From Paulinella micropora (taxonomy: Eukaryota > Cercozoa > Imbricatea > Euglyphida > Paulinellidae), in contig WBZZ01003223.1 in assembly GCA_019918135.1 (NCBI GenBank), positions 122,001 through 186,000 on the forward strand: a DNA stretch of 64,000 nt, read 5' to 3'. A program made the translations under genes and the position numbers. The notes beneath the pieces are model-generated. The model searched no databases, was not told where the DNA came from, and saw only the letters and a program-made list of their open reading frames with translations. Shown here one piece after another: positions 29,368 to 38,185 of the stretch (position 1 is the first letter of the stretch; each line of letters starts with the position of its first letter).

Positions 29368-30030
29368 TTAGACCGTGTCGTCGGAGTCTGATTCGTCGCC
29401 CGTGCCCGGCGGCAGCTCGTGCAAGATTGCCGACGCAGTAGCAAGCGGCTTGTCCTTGATTTTCTCGTACTCGTGCTCCCACGCGTAGAAGACCTGGCAG
29501 CCGGCCGGCATTTTCTGTCGAAGGTAGTACATGCGGGCCATCGTCTCCCGGTGCAAATCTCGGTTGAGACGTCCACTGACAGGCGACCGGCCCTCGGCGT
29601 ACTTGGGATGCCCGGGAGGAAAGCCGTGGTACGCGTTTCCGTGGTATTCGTACACACAGTTCCTTGCAGCGTCGTAGCCGTCCAACAGCAACTTCGTACC
29701 CGGGACTTGGGTTTCGGACCCCTGTAGCACACTAGTGCCGTTCACAAAGTGCTTGTGCTGGATCTGGCAGCCCAGCGCGTGTTCGAGCCTGTCCCACAAC
29801 CTGCACGCCGCGATCGAGCAGCCGGCGGCTGGCTTAGGAATCAGCCCGCGTGCAAACGCGTGCTGTGCACACAGGCGCTTGGCGCGCCCCTGCTCATCCG
29901 CAAATTTTGCATGTTTTTTAGAGCCAGCTGGGCGCGGCACGCAGCGATTTTTTTTTCTCGAAGGACATTTCGGCAACAACGAAATGTCAAAGGAAAATTT
30001 TCGGGGAAGGGCGGGCGGGCACAAGCACAA
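29368..30030 (-). CDS. Vsr/homing-type endonuclease domain protein, array copy 3
   Basis: Third identical copy of the nuclease-domain protein (see 203-865). Confidence 0.7.
   Translation of the reverse strand: MCLCPPALPRKFSFDISLLPKCPSRKKNRCVPRPAGSKKHAKFADEQGRAKRLCAQHAFARGLIPKPAAGCSIAACRLWDRLEHALGCQIQHKHFVNGTSVLQGSETQVPGTKLLLDGYDAARNCVYEYHGNAYHGFPPGHPKYAEGRSPVSGRLNRDLHRETMARMYYLRQKMPAGCQVFYAWEHEYEKIKDKPLATASAILHELPPGTGDESDSDDTV
29964..29988. repeat. Hairpin related to the 287-bp repeat family, copy 3
   Basis: Same 9-bp stem and 7-base loop as at 799-823. Confidence 0.75.
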
Positions 30031-30066
30031 AGTGATAGTGGCCCCCCCCCCTCCCCGTCTTTATTT

Positions 30067-30912
30067 TTGCTAGTAGACGGTGTCAGCGTGCGCGACCTGG
30101 CGACCAAACTAGCGGAACTGAATGCGACCGTGGCCGCGCAAAGCAATCATATCCGCGAGCTACAGGAACTTGTGCGACGACTCGTGCGGCTAGAAGAACT
30201 GAACAACTCTGTCACCCAGCGCCACGAGCTGCCAGCGGCGCGCTCGCCCGTCGTCACCTTCCTGGAGTCGGGCTCGGGCGTGTTCCAGCTGTTGCCACAG
30301 ACTAGATACCTTCGCGTGCGTCTGCTCGGAGGCGGAGGAGCGGGTGGTCCAGCTGGGCTATGTGGCTCTACCAGCCGAGGTGGTGATTCAGTGTTCGGCG
30401 AACTCGTGGCTGGGGGAGGCGGGGCGGGTGAAGGGTGGTATGAGAAATGTTCTGGCTGTGGACCACAAACCGTAGACAGCTGTCGTGTTGGGTCCGGTGG
30501 ACAAGTGGTGGCAGGTTTGCTAGCATTTCCAGGCACCGCCATTCTCGGTGATAGTGCCCCGAATGTGAACTGCTTATATCAGAGCCTTAGAGAGGGGGCA
30601 GGCGCGAGGACACGATTTGGGGTGGGAGGGTGGTGTTACGATTTTTTCGACCCTGGCTGCGATCTACAAGCGGCCAATCTCACGGGCGCGGGAGGCGGCG
30701 GTGCACGTGGGGTCGATACTTTTTTATCTAAACCTTTCTACGGATCGGGCGGAGGCGCGGGCGGTTTTTTGGACGTGCTCATCTTGCAGCCCGCACGAAA
30801 TTACACCTACGCGGTCGGCGCCGGAGGCAGCGTCAGCGGCCCGGCCCGAAGCTTGGTAACCTGTTACCGGAAGCCGGGGGCGGGCGGCTCTGGGTTTATC
30901 GAGGTTTCTTAG
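30067..30912 (+). CDS. Glycine-rich fibre-like protein, array copy 3
   Basis: Third copy of the coiled-coil/glycine-rich protein; the protein is identical to the others from the C-tract onward. Confidence 0.65.
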   Translation: MLVDGVSVRDLATKLAELNATVAAQSNHIRELQELVRRLVRLEELNNSVTQRHELPAARSPVVTFLESGSGVFQLLPQTRYLRVRLLGGGGAGGPAGLCGSTSRGGDSVFGELVAGGGGAGEGWYEKCSGCGPQTVDSCRVGSGGQVVAGLLAFPGTAILGDSAPNVNCLYQSLREGAGARTRFGVGGWCYDFFDPGCDLQAANLTGAGGGGARGVDTFLSKPFYGSGGGAGGFLDVLILQPARNYTYAVGAGGSVSGPARSLVTCYRKPGAGGSGFIEVS

Positions 30913-31143
30913 CTGTTTTAATGTCAGTCTTGAGACTTTCTCCTCTGTTTCGACAATTCTCTTAAAGATATGTGCTAGCACTTAGCCAATCGCACTGTTG
31001 TTCTGACAAAAAATAGTACTTGCGCAACTGAAAAAAAAAGAGAAAAACCTTCGCTAGACTAGCTGTTTAAAAAAATTTAATGAGTCAGACGTTTTTGTTT
31101 CCGTCGTAAAAGCACGCTTGGAATAGTACCATTCCTTTTTCAA

Positions 31144-32942
31144 TCAACCAGCACCACGCACTCGCGCAGCGCTAATGCCATCATCACCGATTGTGTCGTA
31201 CAAGCCTGCCAATTTCTGCCACGGCTGCGCACCGGCCCCCGGGGTCTGCCGGTCGTAGTACAAATAAAGCAACGATAAACCGGTCGGCCGCAACGGCGTG
31301 TGTCCTGCCTCGATGTCTGTTAGCAGGCGCTGCAGGCGCTCGAACCTAGACTGCAGCGGCGGGTCGTGCAGCACGCCATCCACCAGAAAGTAGTGTGGGT
31401 TGAAGCGGATGTACACAATTTTCATCTGTCTAAAGTTCTCGTTGGCCGCTAGCGCCGTGTTAATCTGGAGCATGCGCCCAAGTTCGCACCGGTACCGCCG
31501 GTGCGCAAACTCGTCGTTGCACAGCAGCAGCAGACATCTGCGGTCCGCGGGTAGCGACTGGAACTTAAGCAAATGAAAGTCGGGGCGCGCGCTGACAGTT
31601 CCAGTGAACTTTGGCGTAAGCTGGGAGTCGCAGTGCTTGTAGAAGATTGCGTTGGCAAAGTCGCGGTCGAAGGCCCAGCCCTTGGCCGCAAGAAATCTGC
31701 TAGCTGCTGCTCGCTCTTGAAGCGTTGGGCGATGCCCTCGGTCGTGTGGCAGCGCTGCACATGATCGTCGAGCGATCGTGCTGTTGGACAGCGCGTCGTG
31801 CACGCGATCAGGCCCTGGGTACCGTCGTACTCGGCCGTGCTAAACGATGCAAAAGAACATAGGTGCTGCCAGCTTTTGCTCTCTTCGTGCCTCCGCTCGT
31901 GTCTTTTGAGATGGCAAGATCTTGTAAAACAATCACCACATTCAGTACATGTAAACGGCTTTTTGCCCGTGTGCGTCCGCATATGTTTTTGGAGAGTGCC
32001 AGATTCTGCAAAGCAACCACCACATTCAGTACAAGCGAACGGCTTCTCTCCCGAGTGCGTCCGCATATGTCTTTTGAGATGGCTAGCTTGCACAAAGCGC
32101 TTGTCGCATTTAGTACACGCATAAGGTTTCTCGCCAGTGTGCGTCCGAACGTGCTCTTTTAGAGAGCCAGAGGTTGTAAAGCAACGGCCGCATTCAGTAC
32201 ACGCGAACGGCTTCTCTCCCGTGTGCGTCCGCACGTGGCTTTGGAGAGCGTCAGAGGTTGTACAGCAATAGTCGCATTCAGTACACGCGTACGGTTTCTC
32301 GCCAGTGTGCGTCTGCATATGTCTTTTGAGAGCGCTAGATCCTGTAAAGCAACCGCCACATTCGGTACATTGGTAGGGCTTCTCGCCAGTGTGCACGCGT
32401 TTGTGCTCTGTCAGCTGACTAGGTCTTGCAAAATGTTTGCCACATTCAGTACATGTATACGGTTTTTTGAAGACTTCGTCCAGCAGGCTTTTCTTCTTTT
32501 GGCGATTAACGAGCTCGTTCTCCGCACAAATTGGAGCGTCCACTTCACCAGTTGCTGAGTTGTCCGCCGTTACAGCGAGAGGTAGGGTATTCTGCTCTTG
32601 TTCATGTTGGCTTCGCTGTTGCTTATGCGGGCGCTGCTCTGCCTGCAACTCGTTTCTGTGCATGCATTCTAGCCACAGCCTGGCGTGGCCGTCATCGTCT
32701 ACTTCAGCTTTTGCGAGACTGGCGCGGTCCCAGCGCAAAAAACAGAGTTCGCAGGCCGGTTCAAATTCGCTCTCCGGTAGAGCGAGCAGGCTAAGCCGCC
32801 CTGCAATGGACAGGCGCAGCTGCACGCCATCGCTGCAAGCGCCTTTGGCTTCCGCATTCTGAAACCTGCTCTTAAAGAGCCGGGCCGCGCTTGAATCTTT
32901 CTTGACATCTTGAGTGAGTCTATTCGGGGATGACTCTGACAT
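31144..32942 (-). pseudogene. C2H2 zinc-finger / PD-(D/E)XK-like nuclease gene, full-length locus (about one break)
   Basis: The only copy with its own 5' end, starting MSESSPNRLTQDVKKD at 32942. About 100 N-terminal residues include LRLSIAGRLSLLALPE and a CELCFLRW segment, then a spacer and seven C2H2 fingers (CTECGKHFARPSQL, CTECGGCFTGSSAL and so on) with HTGEKP linkers, a degenerate eighth, and a nuclease-like C-terminal domain (RPDFHLL, CNDEFAHRRYRCELGRM, YIRFNPHYF). The E/D-x-H-RY-CE-RM signature is typical of a nuclease family in large DNA viruses that I know as commonly joined to zinc-binding modules; the catalytic assignment is inference. A zinc-finger array could target the nuclease to a DNA sequence. 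It looks broken about once, inside the C-terminal domain. Confidence 0.8.
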
Positions 32943-33798
32943 GTCTCAAGAGAAAAATCAAAAAATGATAATTCTCAACATGGTGCAGTGAAACAAGTCC
33001 CTAATATTTCTTCACTCTCTCCCCCTCTCCCTCTTCTTTTCATCTCCCCTCCCCCCCCCCGCCCCGCCTCGCTCTCCCTCCCCACATTTTCTCTTCCAGC
33101 CCAAAATAACTTGCGCGGCCCCCCCTCACCCTTACTCTCCCATACGCAGCCTTCTTTCCCCCCCCCCCCCTCTCTCGGGCCGGCCCCCCCCCCGAACCAC
33201 GGCCTGCTACACCGTCTATCTGTTAGTTTTTTGCTTCCATCGGCACTTGCGGCCTGGCCTTTTGTGTCATCCGCGTGCCCGGCCCCCCCCCACCCTCCCC
33301 CCCTCCCCCCCTCTCCATGCAGCTCCCGCGTTCTTGCCTAAAAACCAAACGCAAACCTTTTTTTTGCCAACACACGATTCTGTCTCGACTGTCAGTGCCA
33401 ATGGCGGCAGGGGAGACAGGGGGGCGGGGGGGGGGGGGGGGCAGAAGGCGCAAGGGGAAGGGGGGGGCGGCCGGACTCTTTGGGGTTTTCGATGTTGCCA
33501 CGTGATACATTCCGCTAATGCGATAGCGGTTTCATAAATTCTGTTTAAAGGTAGCCAACAGGCCTCGGCCGGCCCCCCACCCCCCCTTTGCCTTTTTTGC
33601 CAACGGCCCCCCCGCACCCCCAAAAAAAACAGGCAATCTGTCAACATTTTCAAAAAAAAACGGCGGGACAGATTGCCAAAAATCTTTGCCTTTATCTTGG
33701 GGTGTTGCAAAAGGGGGGCGGGCACCGGCGGAGGAGGCGGGGGGCGACCGTCTGCTAGCCAACTGTTTGTCGCTTGCTCATTTTTTTGCTTGGCAGCG
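32943..33798. promoter_or_regulatory. Divergent intergenic region with many C-tracts
   Basis: Separates the zinc-finger/nuclease gene (-) from the ATPase gene (+). Starts AT-rich, then shows C-homopolymers near 33050, 33118, 33160, 33186 and 33286, a G-run near 33420-33440, and a perfect 11-bp inverted repeat (33632-33642 and 33667-33677) about 120 bases before the ATPase ATG. No convincing coding frame. Confidence 0.6.
33632..33677. repeat. 11-bp perfect inverted repeat upstream of the ATPase gene
   Basis: GGCAATCTGTC at 33632-33642 and GACAGATTGCC at 33667-33677, with a loop containing an A-run and CGGCGG. The GGCAAT/ATTGCC arms and the A-run/CGGCGG order recall the 287-bp repeat hairpins, so it may be a distant relative or a regulatory hairpin. 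Confidence 0.6.
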
Positions 33799-36700
33799 AT
33801 GGCTGGTGTGGTTAAAGCCAGCGCCCAAACAGTACAAGAGCCCCAAGAGCTCCGAGGATGGCCTGGGTCCTATCCATTTTACACGGCGATCCCGCGCAAA
33901 AAGCAGAAGGGAGCAGCTAAAAAAAGCAATCAACAACAACAAACCCTCTCAATCGATGACGACGACAAGGAAGAGGACGACGAGGAGGAGGATGATGACG
34001 ACCAGCTTGGTGCAGAAACTGTGTTTGACAACCAGAATGACCGCGGCCCGGACCTCATCCGTGAAGCCGCATGTTGTCTGCAAGTCACTTTACCGTCTCG
34101 CTTTCTGACGCGTCCGACACCTCTGGGCTCGGGCGAGGACAACGGAATCACTTCGGCCTTCAACTCGCTGGCTGCGCTCTGGTGGGCTATTGCGACCCAC
34201 CCCAAACTGCGAAGAGGCTGCAATGGGATTCCTCACAAAATTTTGGCAGTCTCGGCCATATTAGACAAAGACAAGCAAACGATAGGTCACGCGCTGTGGT
34301 TGTGGATCCATGCATCAGCCGATTTTTCCGTTTTTCGCTTCGTCAATAAACTGCTGAAACACCGTGGGGCCTACGAGACTCCTCCAAATGGCATAGACTC
34401 GGACAGTGACGACGAAGAGGCAGGCGACGACACAAACGTCGCGAACCAGGACCCAGAAGAAAAGCACTCCAAGGCTCGGCCTGCCAAAGCGTTCGAAAAG
34501 AAAAAGAAGAAAGTGTCCACTCGTCCCCCGTTTACCAAAGATGCACATATCTTGACCTACAGAAGGCACCTGGCCCGGGCCTGCGAGACTCTGGAGCGCT
34601 ACGCCAACGCCGTTTCAGTGCGCGCACTCGGCATGCAAGAGGAGCTGTTGGAGTGTCTGCACGACAGCGCTGGCAGTAACCGAATTACAGAAGGGTCACT
34701 CCTAGATCCAGCGGTGTTCATGCACCCGCGCTTCTTGCGCAACGGTCTGCCGAAGGGGCTTCCTGAGGAAATTACCAGCGTCGAGAGCTACTTGAAGCCA
34801 GGCGTCGGCTATGTTGTCCCCTGGCCTAAACTTTATTGGCGCCTAGCAGGCATGTTGCCAACACAGGCCTTCGTGAACATGCGCTTGCCCATGCCGCGCG
34901 TTGAAGATTTAGTCGACGAGGCCGAATTACCCGAACATGAGCTGCTGGCCGAGTTCTTGCTGAGCTCATCCGTGTGCGACACAGTAGAAAAGGCCAATGA
35001 AGAGGCGAAACGGCTGGCGCTGCAGATGAGACCAACGTCTGGGACCGGAGGCGCGAACCAGGAGGCGGTCAAGAGGATGATGCGGGACGGGCGCGCAAAG
35101 ATCAAGGCAGAGGTTGCAATGATGCAGGCTCGCGGCGCGAGCCGCGAGGAGTGCTGCGTCCATTCGTGGACCTCGCTGCAACAGCTGCGCCGGCGCGTGG
35201 AACCCTTAGTGCTGAATACTTTAAATGTTGCGGGCGGCTGTTCGGATGCGCAGGCGGCCGCCTGGAATCATCTGAAAAAGGGACGCAAGTCGCCGTTTTC
35301 AAACGCCAAGCTGCCGCCGTCATTCTATTCCTATCAGGCGCTGCCTGCCAGCAATCTGGGAATTGCGGATTGTCAGCTGGTGCGGCTCAACAGCCTGCTA
35401 GAAGCGGTGTACCGCGGCCCGCTGAACGAAGAGTTTCATGTAGCTCTAGCAGCGGCACAGACGGCAGGCGCAGTCGGGACTTATTTCCATTTGATGATGT
35501 ACGGCCCGCCCGGCACGGGCAAATCGCACCTGCACCAGCTACTGGCTGACCATTTCCTGATAAGGGACAGCGTGCGTACGCAGCTGGGCATGAGCGCTAA
35601 AGCATTAGCTGGGAATTTCAATTTTTCTTCTCAAATTACGATCATGGACGAGCTGGGCAAGGGTTACCGTGGGAACCCACGTGGGGACCAAGAAGACGAC
35701 GACCGTGTCGAAATGGTCAAGAGCATGCTGTGGAGCAAGACCATGGGCTTCAGCTTTCTGCGCACGGACCAGGACACGGGGCAGCGCTTCAACGAGTACA
35801 CGCAGGCGCAAGTGACGGGGACGCACTTGGTGAATACCAACACGCACCCGTCGCGCATCTCGCAGCCCGTGCGCGACCGGTTCCACACGCGGTACGTGCC
35901 GGGGCGGGTACGCGCGGGCTGCGAGGCGTGGCACAGTTTCTCTAATGATGACGGAGACGAAGAAGCAGAGGCGCGGCGCCACGACCTGGCGCGCTGGGTG
36001 CGCGACAACAACGCGCTGATCGCGATGTACTACTACCTGCAGTCGCTGGGCTTCATAGGCGGCGTGCGGTTATATATCACGTCGCGCGTGATGGGCGAGT
36101 TCTGCGAGCGCGCCTCCGCACTAGGCGTGCGGCGCCTGGCGTCGCAGCGCTTCATGCACCGGCTGAACGCGATGGTGCGGCTGCTGGCGCTGCGGCGCGC
36201 GATCGAGATCGTGTTCCACTCGTCGGTGAGCCCGCTGATTGACGCGAGTGTCTGCACGGACCACGGCTTCCCGCTGGGCCGCGCGCCGGCGCTGTCGCAG
36301 TTCGCGCTGCTGGAGCCGTTCCTGAACGACGAGGACCCGAGCGTGCTGATGCAGGCGATCGGACTATTAGCGCCGCAGGAGCTGCAGCTGCAGCAGCAGC
36401 GGCAGGTGCTGTTGGCGCTGGCGCGCGCGTTCCTGAAAGGCAATGGCGGCGGCGGCAATGGAGGAAACGGCAATGGCGGCAATGGCGGCGACATGCGCGG
36501 GCTGCACCGCGCGCAAGAACGGCCGCGCAAGCGGCAGCACGTTTCGCAGGACGGTGACGAGGACGGTACGGTCGAGGCAGCAGATGGTGGTGAGGACGAG
36601 GATGACGGTTTTCTGGCGCGCGCGTGGGAGCCGCCCGAGACGATGCTGGACTACAAGTCGCCGTACCTGGAGTTCAACCAGTCGTTGGCGGTGGACGCGG

Positions 36701-37668
36701 ACGCCGAGACAACTTCCCGTTACTACGCGAACTGCGTGCGTTCGCGGAGGCTGTTCCAGGCGCACGAGGGCCGCATCGAGAACGCGCGCAAGGAAAGTGC
36801 GGTGCGCCGCGGCATGTACGGGGAGGGCGAGCAGCCGGTGTTCCGGTTCGCGAAGGACGCGAAGCACTTCCCCGAGCCGACCGACTACGTGGCGTGCCGC
36901 AAGAAGCTGCTGCAGCTGGTGTGGCAGAACCGCGCCAAAGGTGAGGGCCAGGACCAGCAGGAGTACCGGCACGTGCTGGACCTGCTGCTGGACGACAGCG
37001 AGCGGCCCAATGTTGGCGCGGTGCTGCGGCAGACGCGCGACTGCTTCGAGATCGCGGAGCAGGCGCTGCTGTACGGGCTGTGGCCCGACCTGCTGCAGCG
37101 CGTGCTGCTGGAGATTTTGCAGGACTGCTACGCGCGGCCCCGGCAGCTGCTGACGGGCCAGGTAGACCACGGCTCGGCGTCGTACAACCTCACGATGATG
37201 AACCTGCTGCCCACGGTGCTGAACGGCGCGGCGGCGCCGCTGCCGACGGACACCGACGACGCGTGGTTGCCGGCGGTGCAGCAGCCGCTGTGCCAGGACC
37301 CGGTGGCGCTGAGCTACTACTTGCGCGAGCGGGCGCTTTCGACAACCGCCGCCCCGGCGGCCACTGGAGCGCGGGACTTCGCGGACTACGTGTACCAGCA
37401 GCACCACGCGAGCCAGTGGCTGCCCACGGTGCCGGACGGCCTGCCGGCGGCCGAGAAGTTTCTGACGGCGCCGGACGCGGACCTGCTGCGCAGGCTGCGC
37501 GCCGCGGATGAGACGTACCGGCGGGACAACCTGGCGGCGCTCGGCCGGCACGCGGCGTTCGCCGAGGTGGCGGCGCGGCTGCAGCCGACCATAGCGGCGT
37601 ACCCCGTGCCCGCACCTGCCCCGCCGGGGTGTGACGACATCGTCGCGGTGGCGGACGAGGATGGCTAA
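33799..37668 (+). CDS. AAA+ / SF3-like ATPase, 1289 aa
   Basis: ATG at 33799 (MAGVVKASAQTV). Features in order: an acidic run at about residues 53-71 (DDDDKEEDDEEEDDDD), a Lys-rich stretch, and a long helical N-terminal part. Then a P-loop at about 569-576 (GPPGTGKS), a Walker B-like ITIMDELGKG at about 613-622, a sensor-1-like THLVNTNTHPSR at about 675-686, and an arginine-finger-like QPVRDRF at about 690-696. A Gly/Asn-rich linker follows (about 880-899) and then a 400-residue helical C-terminus. The spacing fits an AAA+ or superfamily-3-like ring ATPase and suggests a replicative helicase or DNA-translocating machine, but I cannot name an orthologue. GC is very high in the C-terminal half (over 65 % by eye), unlike the N-terminal half, which may mean a composite origin. 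The gene is intact. Confidence 0.85.
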   Translation: MAGVVKASAQTVQEPQELRGWPGSYPFYTAIPRKKQKGAAKKSNQQQQTLSIDDDDKEEDDEEEDDDDQLGAETVFDNQNDRGPDLIREAACCLQVTLPSRFLTRPTPLGSGEDNGITSAFNSLAALWWAIATHPKLRRGCNGIPHKILAVSAILDKDKQTIGHALWLWIHASADFSVFRFVNKLLKHRGAYETPPNGIDSDSDDEEAGDDTNVANQDPEEKHSKARPAKAFEKKKKKVSTRPPFTKDAHILTYRRHLARACETLERYANAVSVRALGMQEELLECLHDSAGSNRITEGSLLDPAVFMHPRFLRNGLPKGLPEEITSVESYLKPGVGYVVPWPKLYWRLAGMLPTQAFVNMRLPMPRVEDLVDEAELPEHELLAEFLLSSSVCDTVEKANEEAKRLALQMRPTSGTGGANQEAVKRMMRDGRAKIKAEVAMMQARGASREECCVHSWTSLQQLRRRVEPLVLNTLNVAGGCSDAQAAAWNHLKKGRKSPFSNAKLPPSFYSYQALPASNLGIADCQLVRLNSLLEAVYRGPLNEEFHVALAAAQTAGAVGTYFHLMMYGPPGTGKSHLHQLLADHFLIRDSVRTQLGMSAKALAGNFNFSSQITIMDELGKGYRGNPRGDQEDDDRVEMVKSMLWSKTMGFSFLRTDQDTGQRFNEYTQAQVTGTHLVNTNTHPSRISQPVRDRFHTRYVPGRVRAGCEAWHSFSNDDGDEEAEARRHDLARWVRDNNALIAMYYYLQSLGFIGGVRLYITSRVMGEFCERASALGVRRLASQRFMHRLNAMVRLLALRRAIEIVFHSSVSPLIDASVCTDHGFPLGRAPALSQFALLEPFLNDEDPSVLMQAIGLLAPQELQLQQQRQVLLALARAFLKGNGGGGNGGNGNGGNGGDMRGLHRAQERPRKRQHVSQDGDEDGTVEAADGGEDEDDGFLARAWEPPETMLDYKSPYLEFNQSLAVDADAETTSRYYANCVRSRRLFQAHEGRIENARKESAVRRGMYGEGEQPVFRFAKDAKHFPEPTDYVACRKKLLQLVWQNRAKGEGQDQQEYRHVLDLLLDDSERPNVGAVLRQTRDCFEIAEQALLYGLWPDLLQRVLLEILQDCYARPRQLLTGQVDHGSASYNLTMMNLLPTVLNGAAAPLPTDTDDAWLPAVQQPLCQDPVALSYYLRERALSTTAAPAATGARDFADYVYQQHHASQWLPTVPDGLPAAEKFLTAPDADLLRRLRAADETYRRDNLAALGRHAAFAEVAARLQPTIAAYPVPAPAPPGCDDIVAVADEDG

Positions 37669-37723
37669 CATCTTCCGGTGACACCCAAAGAAAGGTGGCG
37701 AGCTCCGGCGGGGGGAGAAGGGA

Positions 37724-37915
37724 ATGGCTACCATTCCGTTTTGTGGTTTTTGCTTGTTGTTGGCAGGACTTTCTTTGAGCCTGGTTAGGCTACGTAAAAT
37801 CAGAAACTTAAAAAAAAAACAAGCCAATACACAAAGTCGTAGCTCGATGGCCGGGATAGCCTACACATTGCGCGGGGGTGATGCCAAAGGCAAATGTCGG
37901 TGTTCCGACCACTAG
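37724..37915 (+). CDS. Possible small signal-anchored protein, 63 aa
   Basis: ATG 56 bases after the ATPase stop. The N-terminus MATIPFCGFCLLLAGLSLSL is a good hydrophobic signal or membrane anchor, followed by a basic stretch (RLRKIRNLKKK). No homologue known; its short length makes it uncertain. Confidence 0.35.
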   Translation: MATIPFCGFCLLLAGLSLSLVRLRKIRNLKKKQANTQSRSSMAGIAYTLRGGDAKGKCRCSDH

Positions 37916-38185
37916 GGATGTCCGGGAGGGGCCGGTGTTCCTTTATTGACAAGTGGGCCACCAACTAGCTAAGTTTCAAGAAAGGTCCGGAGGGAGAATT
38001 TGTCGGCTGACTACAAGTAACGCTGGTACAGAACACACAAATTTTTTTTATTGATTTTTTGGGGGAAAACTTGCTTTCAAACATGTCCGCGGTGCTAAAT
38101 GGGGGAAAGGCAAGAGAAAAACAGAGGAGGACTGTTTTTCCCTGTCTTTTCGAGCGCTTGAAGAAAAAAAAACACACACACAAGG

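Larger units (their letters stand above)
1..32699. repeat. 14.6-kb tandem repeat array (2 units plus partial)
   Basis: Position 1 matches 14599 and 29166, so the same sequence recurs with periods of 14598 and 14567 bases. The unit junction, where the zinc-finger/nuclease gene abruptly runs into unrelated sequence, is at 3535/3536 and again at 18132/18133. In the third copy the same gene continues past 32699 into single-copy DNA, so the array ends there. The left limit is not visible. Bases 1-3535 and about 10000-18132 are almost identical to their counterparts, while 3536 to about 10000 differs from 18133 to about 24560 by many substitutions and short indels. Large tandem arrays of this type are known near the ends of some giant-virus genomes; a local tandem duplication in any large genome is the alternative. 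Confidence 0.97.

Noticed and set aside
32988-33725. Several 75-150-codon frames in the leader between the zinc-finger/nuclease and ATPase genes
   Set aside because: They consist of Pro/Gly runs from C- and G-homopolymers and overlap in all frames; no start context or conserved motif.
36367-37827. A 486-codon minus-strand frame opposite the ATPase gene
   Set aside because: Antisense shadow in very GC-rich DNA, made of Arg/His/Gln/Val runs; the plus frame carries all recognised motifs.
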